11,316 nucleotides of DNA, taken from positions 1 to 11,316 of the forward strand of contig JAFOAB010000106.1 in NCBI GenBank assembly GCA_017382555.1, given 5' to 3'. The notes beneath the pieces were generated by a model that made no database searches, was not told the DNA's origin, and saw nothing but the letters and a program-made list of their open reading frames with translations. Each line of letters starts with the position of its first letter. Position 1 is the first letter of the stretch. This document shows positions 6,293-11,316 of the stretch, one piece after another. Origin of the DNA: Clostridia bacterium (GTDB taxonomy: Bacteria; Bacillota; Clostridia; Oscillospirales; CAG-272). The translations under genes were made by a program, and so were the position numbers.

Positions 6293-7126
6293 TCAGTTGA
6301 AGAGAGAGATGTTCATTTGGGTTCCGATAATGGCAAGCAGCATGGAAACTGCGATAAGGGAATCAAAGCGATCCATCACGCCTCCGTGACCGGGGAAGAG
6401 CTTGCCATAGTCCTTTATTCCGTAATTGCGCTTAACCGCAGATGCAACGAGGTCGCCGATCTGGGATACTATTGCGAGGATAAGTCCCGTTATTGCGAGT
6501 GCAAGGTAGTCCGCATTAAGCTCTGTGAATTTGGATACTATTGCACCGTATGCGATGAAGGCAAGGATGCAAACAAGCGTGCCGCCAATTGCGCCCTCTA
6601 TCGTCTTTTTGGGGCTGATACGGGGGATAAGCTTGTGCTTGCCGAAAAGCATTCCGCTGAAATAGCAGAACGTGTCGGTTATAAACGCGCCTATGTATAT
6701 CATAGGGAAAATGAACTTAGCGTTCGGGATAACGGATATAAGCTCGATAGAGGTAAATCCCGCGATAATGTAGGTGCAAAGCAGAAATGCCTGTGCGGTA
6801 TCGCCGCTGTTGTACTTGTCGGGCAAAAAGATGGAAAGTGTCAGCGTGTACATAATGGAAACAACAACCACAGCGATAGCGGAGGGTAAAAATACCTCGC
6901 GCCAATCGAGAAAGCTTGCGGCAATAGGGCTGACAAGCGCAACAATATACGTTGGAATCGCTGTCAGGATATGCTTATCCCTGCCAATGCAGGAAAGCAT
7001 TTCGTGAACACCGACAAGGCAGAGTATTGAGCATACGATGGGCAGGAATATTGTGTCCATAAAAAGAACGGTGGGCACGAATATAAGCGAGAACAGAAAT
7101 ATTCCTGTTATTACTCGGGTTTTCAT
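6293..7126 (-). CDS. cdsA: Phosphatidate cytidylyltransferase (CDP-diglyceride synthase)
   Basis: Makes CDP-diacylglycerol from CTP and phosphatidic acid, the precursor of phosphatidylglycerol, cardiolipin and related lipids, in the cytoplasmic membrane. The 277-residue protein has about eight hydrophobic segments. It carries SPKKTIEG (171-178) and the full CDS family signature near the C-terminus: SAVKR (229-233), then KD (238-239), PGHGG (245-249) and MDRFD (251-255), which holds the metal and substrate ligands. The start ATG overlaps the uppS stop by 4 bases (ATGA), indicating translational coupling. Neighbours are uppS and dxr, the usual order in Bacillota. Confidence 0.96.
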   Translation of the reverse strand: MKTRVITGIFLFSLIFVPTVLFMDTIFLPIVCSILCLVGVHEMLSCIGRDKHILTAIPTYIVALVSPIAASFLDWREVFLPSAIAVVVVSIMYTLTLSIFLPDKYNSGDTAQAFLLCTYIIAGFTSIELISVIPNAKFIFPMIYIGAFITDTFCYFSGMLFGKHKLIPRISPKKTIEGAIGGTLVCILAFIAYGAIVSKFTELNADYLALAITGLILAIVSQIGDLVASAVKRNYGIKDYGKLFPGHGGVMDRFDSLIAVSMLLAIIGTQMNISLFN

Positions 7127-7881
7127 TTTGCGGTCTTAGCTCCTTTATCGCCGCCCTTTAAGCCGCCATACGTTCTGTTGCGGTTGTAAAAGCTGCGTAT
7201 TATATCGTCAAGCTGATCGTTTGAAAGATCCGGCCAAAGAATATCCGTGAAGTAAAGCTCGCTGTACGCAAGCTGCCATAAAAGGAAGTTGGAAAGGCGG
7301 TATTCACCCGCTGTGCGTACAAGCAGGTCGGGGTAGGGGCTGTGTGCGGTGTAGAGGGCGCCGTTGATGTCATCGGCCGTAACCTCTGTCTTTCCCGACG
7401 CAATAAGCGTGTTTACCGCATGCACCATTTCGGAGTGTGCACCGTAATTGAGCGCTATATTCAAGGTGAGGGGAAGATGTGCGGAAATTTTTTCGAGATA
7501 TTCGGCTTTTTCACGCAGCTTGTCGGGCAGTCCGGATTTGTCGCCTATAAAGTGATAAGCAGTACGGTTTTCCTCAAGCTCGTTAATGCCTCTGTCCATA
7601 TAGGAGGAAAGCAGATTCATAATCGTATCGACCTCGGGCTTGGGGCGCTTCCAGTTTTCGGTGGAAAAGGCATATACCGTAACGTGGGGAATGCCAAGCT
7701 CGCGGCAATGTACCATAAGCCTGTCAAAGGATTTCATACCCTCGATGTGGCCCATCGGTCTTTGCATACCTCTGCGCTGTGCCCATCTGCCGTTTCCGTC
7801 CATTATGAAGGCGATGTGCTGAAGTCTTTCGTCAATAACTATCGGTTCCTTTTCGGGTGTGCGCTTCTTGAAAAAAGCCAT
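7123..7881 (-). CDS. uppS: Undecaprenyl diphosphate synthase (cis-prenyltransferase)
   Basis: Adds eight isopentenyl units in cis to farnesyl diphosphate, giving the C55 carrier for peptidoglycan and other wall polymers. It therefore consumes products of the MEP enzymes encoded downstream. The 252 residues contain all family blocks: FIMDGNGRWAQRR (25-37) with the catalytic D28, TVYAFSTENWKRP (68-80), LNIALNYG (140-147), and PDLLVRTAGEYRLSNFLLWQ (184-203) with the diphosphate-binding R189, R195 and S197, then the dimer-region SELYFTDILWPDL. The AGEYRLSN segment has Tyr where many homologues have Gln or His, a tolerated position. The gene follows the lipoprotein gene by 32 bases without a terminator and has GGAGATATT before the ATG. 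It overlaps cdsA by 4 bases. Confidence 0.97.
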   Translation of the reverse strand: MAFFKKRTPEKEPIVIDERLQHIAFIMDGNGRWAQRRGMQRPMGHIEGMKSFDRLMVHCRELGIPHVTVYAFSTENWKRPKPEVDTIMNLLSSYMDRGINELEENRTAYHFIGDKSGLPDKLREKAEYLEKISAHLPLTLNIALNYGAHSEMVHAVNTLIASGKTEVTADDINGALYTAHSPYPDLLVRTAGEYRLSNFLLWQLAYSELYFTDILWPDLSNDQLDDIIRSFYNRNRTYGGLKGGDKGAKTAK

Positions 7882-7913
7882 AATATCTCCAATTCAACGT
7901 CAAAGCGTCAGTA

Positions 7914-9389
7914 TTACTTATCTTTATTAAGGGTTTCGTTTACGGTCTTGCAGGCGGTCTCGGCTGCCGTGCGGTAAGACTCCCACTTGGAAGCAAAGGA
8001 CGTGGTTCCGGACATGGGAAGGTTAGCAACCATATCCTTTATACCGCCGATGTTGTAGATGTAACCGAGATCGAAGCCGCGATTCTCCATCTCAATGGTA
8101 ATCATATCATAGCTGTCCGTGTCGCGCACGTAACGGCCGGTAAGCGTTCTCTCGTAATATGCTGGGGTGACGATATGCTTGGAGGTGAACGCAAGATACT
8201 CAATAATCGCAGAGGTGCGCTCGTCATTTTCGGTAGAGGTGGGGATACAAACGAATGCGGCATCCCAACCGCCGAAGGGAGTATAATATCTGTCTTGATT
8301 TTCGTCAAGCTTGGGGAGGGGGAGTATGCCGTAATCAAGCTCGGTATCACGGAAGTGGGGGAACGCGATATGCTCACTCCATCTGAAGAGGCAGTGTCCC
8401 TCAATGAACATATCGAAGGAGTTTACACCGCTTGTCTGTCCGTTAAAGGTGTGGTTTTTGTCGCTGATAAGCTCAAGATAGCTTACGATAGCCTGCTCTG
8501 CCTTAGCAGTACCTAAACCGAGAACGACGTTGCCGCTTTCGTCAACTTTTCCCATTCTCTCACCGGATGCGCCGAGTGCACCTACGATACCACTGTTGAT
8601 GTAAACAAGGCCGTAGCGGTCCTTTGCGTCCATAATCTCGTTGCCGTCAAGGTCTTCGGAAACTTGAAGGATGTATTCCTTCATCACATCAAAGGTCCAC
8701 TTGCCCTGTCGAACCATCTCGTAAGGCATTTCCCAGTTATTTTCTCTGAACATATCCTTGTTGAATACCATATTGTACATTGCGCAGGTAGCAACAAGGC
8801 TGATATCTCCGGTAGTAAAGTAAAGCTTGCCGTTTACCGGAAGATCGCGATTCATATTCTGATCCCACCACGCCTGCGAAAGATCGAGGCAACCGAAATC
8901 GTTCAAATCGCGGAGATCGCCCGAAAGAGCAAGGCTTCCGCAATCATAGGTGGAAATAATGCACATATCGTAGTTGGAATCGCCCGCGGAGTTTGCCTTT
9001 CTTACGTCGGCGGCACCCGTGTTGGGGGAGCTGTACTTTTCAATGCCGGTGATGACGATGTCGAGCGCATCCATAGCCTGCATGTTTCTTGTGTACAGGG
9101 CATCGTCAAGAACCGTTCCGCCCTCTGTCCACTTAAAATCGCGTACTATTGCGGTGTTGGAGTTCAGATTCGTCATAAGAACGATGAACTCGTGACCGTC
9201 ATATGTGTCGGTGGGGATGTAGTTGGGAAGCTTATTCGTATCCTCGGTGGTGGTGATAACCTCACTTGTCGCAGTATCGTCGGTAACGGTGGGGACTGTG
9301 GTATCGGAAGGCGTGTTAGTCGTGCTGCCGCACGCAACAGCGGAAAGCAGTATAATGAATGCTGAAAGAAGTGATGAAATCCTTTTCAT
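7914..9389 (-). CDS. Lipoprotein extracellular solute-binding protein, orphan
   Basis: A 491-residue secreted lipoprotein resembling the family 1 (sugar/oligosaccharide) binding proteins of ABC importers. It begins with a short signal peptide MKRISSLLSAFIILLSAVAC, whose lipobox ends at C20 (SAVAC, with Ala rather than Leu at -3). A Ser/Thr/Asp-rich linker (21-53) follows, then the binding fold: FIVLMTNLN near 68-76, DLNDFGCLDLSQAWWDQNMN (161-180), YNMVFNKDMF (205-214) and QGKWTFDVMKEYI (228-240), a pattern common to such proteins. DLDGNEIMDAKD (246-257) reads like a calcium-binding loop. No permease or ATPase importer gene adjoins it; the exporter at the left end is of another type and unlikely to be its partner. 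It lies between frr and uppS after a terminator, so it probably heads the transcript that includes uppS. The ligand is not known, and it may instead have a structural or sensor role. Confidence 0.85.
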   Translation of the reverse strand: MKRISSLLSAFIILLSAVACGSTTNTPSDTTVPTVTDDTATSEVITTTEDTNKLPNYIPTDTYDGHEFIVLMTNLNSNTAIVRDFKWTEGGTVLDDALYTRNMQAMDALDIVITGIEKYSSPNTGAADVRKANSAGDSNYDMCIISTYDCGSLALSGDLRDLNDFGCLDLSQAWWDQNMNRDLPVNGKLYFTTGDISLVATCAMYNMVFNKDMFRENNWEMPYEMVRQGKWTFDVMKEYILQVSEDLDGNEIMDAKDRYGLVYINSGIVGALGASGERMGKVDESGNVVLGLGTAKAEQAIVSYLELISDKNHTFNGQTSGVNSFDMFIEGHCLFRWSEHIAFPHFRDTELDYGILPLPKLDENQDRYYTPFGGWDAAFVCIPTSTENDERTSAIIEYLAFTSKHIVTPAYYERTLTGRYVRDTDSYDMITIEMENRGFDLGYIYNIGGIKDMVANLPMSGTTSFASKWESYRTAAETACKTVNETLNKDK

Positions 9390-9448
9390 AACAATCTCCG
9401 ATCTGCCGATAATGCGACGGCGCTAATAAGTTTGGTAGGATATCAGTA

Positions 9449-9454
9449 ATTATA
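9449..9454 (-). promoter_or_regulatory. Possible -10 box for the solute-binding protein gene
   Basis: On the minus strand TATAAT lies here, about 60 bases before the ATG at 9389. The matching -35 position falls inside the frr terminator stem and is GC-rich (GCCCCG), so the promoter is uncertain. The ribosome binding site is a GGAG about 9 bases before the ATG (GATCGGAGATTGTTATG). Nothing else stands out in the intergenic stretch 9390-9469. Confidence 0.3.
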
Positions 9455-9469
9455 AAGAAATCTAAAATA

Positions 9470-9497
9470 AACGGGGCAGGTAACCGCCTGCCCCGTT
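9470..9497 (-). terminator. Rho-independent terminator after frr
   Basis: A perfect 11-bp stem, AACGGGGCAGG (9470-9480) with CCTGCCCCGTT (9487-9497) and a 6-base loop, lies 15 bases past the frr stop codon. On the minus strand it is followed by TATTTTAGATTTCTTT. It separates pyrH-frr from the lipoprotein-uppS-cdsA-dxr-rseP-ispG unit. Confidence 0.88.
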
Positions 9498-9512
9498 ATA
9501 TTATGCGGTTTG

Positions 9513-10067
9513 TCAGATAGAAAGTATCTCTTTGTTCTTTGCAGCGGTAATCTCGTCTACCTGCTTGACATACTTGTCTGTGACATCCTGGATCTTCTTT
9601 TCGGTAGCCTTAAGCTCGTCCTCGGTAAGCTCGCCGTTCTTCTTCATCTTTGCTGCGGCATCGTTTGCGTCGCGGCGGATGTTACGGATAGCAACCTTCT
9701 TGTCCTCGCCAAGCTTGGAAACCTGCTTCTGAAGCTCCTTACGGCGCTCCTCCGTGGGAGGCTGGAAGGTAAGACGGATGGTCTTGCCGTCGGTGATGGG
9801 AGTAATGCCGAGGTCGGATGCGAGAATTGCCTTCTCGATAAGCTTGATGGACTGTGCATCCCAAGGCTGAATAGCGATGGTGCGTGCATCGGGCATGCTT
9901 ACCTGTGCCATCTGGGGGATGGGAGTGGGGCAGCCGTAGTAATCAGCGTTAATGCGGTTGAGAAGCTCGGGGTTTGCGCGGCCTGCGCGGATAACTGCAA
10001 GCTCGGAGTTGTAGTTATCGATGGTCTTCTGCATTTTAGTTTCAAGTTCTTTTACGTCGTAGCTCAT
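9513..10067 (-). CDS. frr: Ribosome recycling factor
   Basis: Splits post-termination ribosomes together with EF-G so that subunits can be reused; cytoplasmic and usually essential. The 184 residues are the standard length. RAGRANPELL (27-36), the hinge YYGCPTPIPQMA (43-54), ITDGKTIRLTFQPPTEERR and the C-terminal helix GEDKKVAIRNIRRDANDAAAK are diagnostic, and the L-shaped two-domain fold is complete. It lies 36 bases downstream of pyrH, with AAGGA before the ATG, in the pyrH-frr order found in most Bacillota. It is followed by a strong terminator rather than by uppS. Confidence 0.97.
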   Translation of the reverse strand: MSYDVKELETKMQKTIDNYNSELAVIRAGRANPELLNRINADYYGCPTPIPQMAQVSMPDARTIAIQPWDAQSIKLIEKAILASDLGITPITDGKTIRLTFQPPTEERRKELQKQVSKLGEDKKVAIRNIRRDANDAAAKMKKNGELTEDELKATEKKIQDVTDKYVKQVDEITAAKNKEILSI

Positions 10068-10103
10068 GGTAAATCCTTTCTATCGTTAAGTATATGTAGT
10101 AGT

Positions 10104-10817
10104 TTACTCGGTTACTACCGTACCAAGCTCCTCGCCCATAACGGCACGGTATATATTTTCGGGGTCATCAAGTCCGAACACAAGTATCGGAATGTGGTTA
10201 TCCTTGCAGAATACGGTTGCGGTACCGTCGATCGCTTTAAGACCACGGTCGATTATTTCGGTATAGGAGATGTGGTCGAAGCGAGTAGCTGTGGGATCCT
10301 TCTTGGGGTCGCCGGAATAGATACCGTCGATATTCTTTGCCATAAGAACGATATCAGCCTTGATCTCAGCGGCACGAAGCACTGCTGCCGTGTCGGTAGA
10401 GAAGAAGGGAAGTCCGAGGCCGCAGCCGAAGATGACAACGCGTCCCTTTTCAAGATGAGCGATTGCCTTGTTGCGGATGTAAAGCTCGGCAAACTGGTCC
10501 ATCTCGATAGCGGTCATAACTCTTGTTGTAATTCCGCTTTGCTCAAATGCATCCTGAAGCGCAAGGGAATTGATGGTGGTTGCAAGCATTCCCATATGGT
10601 CTGCTCTCGTTGCATCCATATTTTTGCCCTGACGTCCGCGCCAGATGTTACCTGCGCCAACGATAACGGCAACCTCTACGCCCTCGTCAAGACACTTCTT
10701 GAGGACGGAAGCAATGTTTGCAATAAAATCGTGGTTGAGAATTCCTTCAGCTCCTGCGGAAAGAGCTTCACCGGAGAGCTTGAGAAGAACTCTCTTGTAT
10801 TTAGGTGTGTTCTGCAT
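10104..10817 (-). CDS. pyrH: Uridylate (UMP) kinase
   Basis: Phosphorylates UMP to UDP with ATP, feeding RNA, DNA and UDP-sugar synthesis; an amino-acid-kinase-fold hexamer in the cytoplasm. In 237 residues it shows KLSGEAL (13-19), the phosphate-binding VGAGNIWRG (53-61), TRADHMGMLATTINSLAL (70-87), STDTAAVLRAAEIKAD (140-155) and LMAKNIDGIYSGDP (158-171). The usual GTGNPxF turn before STDTAA reads GCGLGLPFF (131-139) here, apparently a lineage variant rather than damage, since the surrounding motifs are intact. The start is fixed by GGGGAGGTC upstream. rpsB and tsf, often found before pyrH, are absent on this side; instead a divergent, broken beta-galactosidase start lies 206 bases away. Confidence 0.96.
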   Translation of the reverse strand: MQNTPKYKRVLLKLSGEALSAGAEGILNHDFIANIASVLKKCLDEGVEVAVIVGAGNIWRGRQGKNMDATRADHMGMLATTINSLALQDAFEQSGITTRVMTAIEMDQFAELYIRNKAIAHLEKGRVVIFGCGLGLPFFSTDTAAVLRAAEIKADIVLMAKNIDGIYSGDPKKDPTATRFDHISYTEIIDRGLKAIDGTATVFCKDNHIPILVFGLDDPENIYRAVMGEELGTVVTE

Positions 10818-10850
10818 AATGACCTCCCCAAAACATATTCATACAGATAC

Positions 10851-10879
10851 ATTGTAACCGATTAGCGTTTATTTGTAAA
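10851..10879 (-). promoter_or_regulatory. Sigma-A type promoter of pyrH-frr
   Basis: On the minus strand TTTACA (10874-10879) is followed after 17 bases by TACAAT (10851-10856). The predicted start near 10844 leaves a leader of about 27 bases that is mostly ribosome binding site (GGGGAGG, 10823-10829). Too short for a riboswitch. Confidence 0.8.
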
Positions 10880-11007
10880 TATGTTTGGAAGAAAAATTTT
10901 ATTAAATATGTAAAAAAGGTTGAAAAACAAATATGTCCTTCTCGCTTGCTAATTTGCGTATTGTTATTTTTGGATGTATGTGTTAGTATTAGTATGCGTA
11001 ATCGTGT
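10880..11007. other. AT-rich divergent intergenic region
   Basis: Between the pyrH promoter and the start of the broken beta-galactosidase the sequence is AT-rich with no gene. A weak rightward promoter is possible: TTGTTA (10961-10966), 17 bases, TAGTAT (10984-10989). The start would then fall near 10996, just before the ribosome binding site at 11008. No hairpin comparable to those further right was seen. Confidence 0.4.
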
Positions 11008-11017
11008 AGGAGAGGAG
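11008..11017 (+). promoter_or_regulatory. Ribosome binding site of the broken beta-galactosidase
   Basis: AGGAGAGGAG lies 6 bases before the GTG at 11024. This strong site shows that translation of the remnant was real at some time and fixes the start at GTG rather than at the in-frame codon at 10946. Confidence 0.75.
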
Positions 11018-11023
11018 AATATT

Positions 11024-11149
11024 GTGAAAAAGATATTTGTTAATCCGTCCTTTAAGCATTTTCTGCACGGAGGGGATTATAACGACAATCGAAAGTCGAA
11101 ATTCTTGAATTTCGACGGCATATCTTTGATTTGCCAACAGTTTTCTTAA
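11024..11149 (+). pseudogene. Truncated start of a GH42-type beta-galactosidase
   Basis: The reading frame begins VKKIFVNPSF then KHFLHGGDYN, which fits the start of gut Firmicutes GH42 beta-galactosidases, where HGGDYNP(D/E)QW is the first conserved block. The match ends at codon 20 (11083). Instead of the expected PDQWL the frame goes on with DNRKSKFL and 18 more residues that fit no part of the family, stopping at TAA 11147-11149 inside a hairpin. The remaining ~630 or more codons of a normal enzyme are absent. The break coincides with the start of the palindromic array at 11084-11316, so insertion of that element or an assembly junction is the likely cause. Recognition rests on a short stretch: convincing in kind but brief. 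Confidence 0.6.
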
Positions 11150-11316
11150 GGAAAACTGTAGATTTCTGTTTCAATGAATGTATCCCCAACAAAGCGATTC
11201 GCTTTGTTGGGGGGCTGATAAATCAGCCGCGAAAAGGCTTTTTGCCTTTTCGACATCCTACATTCATTATAAACGAAAATCCGAAGAGATCCAATGACTT
11301 CTTCGGAAATCGGGGG
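11084..11316. repeat. Dense hairpin array with a cloverleaf-like unit (right end)
   Basis: Roughly 60% of the bases from 11095 to 11307 lie in perfect short-loop stems. In order: 11095-11104/11107-11116 (10 bp), 11137-11145/11151-11159 (9 bp), a closing stem 11173-11182/11259-11268 (10 bp, extended with two mismatches to 11161 and 11281), which encloses 11184-11196/11200-11212 (13 bp, loop ATT), 11213-11219/11222-11228 (7 bp) and 11230-11238/11244-11252 (9 bp), and finally 11280-11287/11300-11307 (8 bp). Neighbouring hairpins within the closing stem are 0 or 1 base apart. The stems differ in sequence, so this is not a tandem repeat or CRISPR. It resembles a palindromic mobile repeat or a designed-looking multi-branched RNA and runs off the window. 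Confidence 0.65.

Noticed and set aside
10818..10850. Riboswitch or T-box leader before pyrH
   Set aside because: The predicted leader is only about 27 bases and consists mainly of the ribosome binding site.
9510..10865. 451-codon open frame on the + strand opposite frr and pyrH
   Set aside because: It covers two conserved genes and their gap on the other strand, with a low-complexity Leu/Cys/Gly-rich product.
10946..11023. Upstream in-frame start for the beta-galactosidase remnant
   Set aside because: No ribosome binding site there, while AGGAGAGGAG precedes the GTG at 11024, where the family similarity begins.
11173..11268. tRNA-like cloverleaf
   Set aside because: Stem lengths (10, 13, 7, 9 bp) and tiny loops do not fit a tRNA; no anticodon arm, T-loop sequence or acceptor end.
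11095..11307. CRISPR array
   Set aside because: The palindromes differ from one another, are not evenly spaced and have no spacers; no cas genes are present.

Overview
The window looks like a piece of an uncultured, probably gut-dwelling, Clostridia-type Bacillota (an Oscillospirales or Christensenellales relative is my best guess). This rests on the gene order pyrH-frr-uppS-cdsA-dxr-rseP-ispG, strong AGGAGG-type ribosome binding sites, consensus sigma-A promoters, a lipoprotein solute-binding protein with a Ser/Thr-rich linker, and the start of a GH42 beta-galactosidase of the gut Firmicutes type. No 16S or other decisive marker is present, so the placement is inference.

Layout. Positions 1-226 hold no gene but a palindrome-rich element with nested hairpins and imperfect terminal inverted repeats. 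A strong terminator (228-267) and a near-consensus promoter (269-297) follow. On the + strand come an ABC-2 type exporter pair (ATPase 334-1032, permease 1026-1838), a 274-base intergenic stretch with several hairpins and a partial copy of the left-end repeat, and an XRE-family regulator with six C-terminal helical repeats (2113-2919). A shared hairpin at 2925-2956 separates it from the convergent minus-strand block.

The minus-strand block (10817 down to 2964) is the classic translation/envelope/isoprenoid cluster. pyrH (UMP kinase) and frr (ribosome recycling) form one unit with its own promoter and terminator. Next is an unexpected lipoprotein solute-binding protein with no permease nearby, followed with no visible terminator by uppS, cdsA, dxr, rseP and ispG, which are spaced by -4 to +16 bases. 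dxr and ispG are steps of the MEP isoprenoid pathway. uppS turns the products into the C55 lipid carrier for cell wall synthesis, cdsA makes CDP-diacylglycerol for phospholipids, and rseP is an intramembrane site-2 protease.

The right end (about 11024 onward) begins a GH42 beta-galactosidase gene divergently from pyrH. The recognisable protein stops after about 20 codons and is replaced by a dense array of near-perfect hairpins running to the window end, including a cloverleaf-like unit. The two window ends share this design (closing stems around internal hairpins), which suggests mobile or repetitive palindromic elements. These are the least explained parts of the window. The core genes themselves are intact and conventional.
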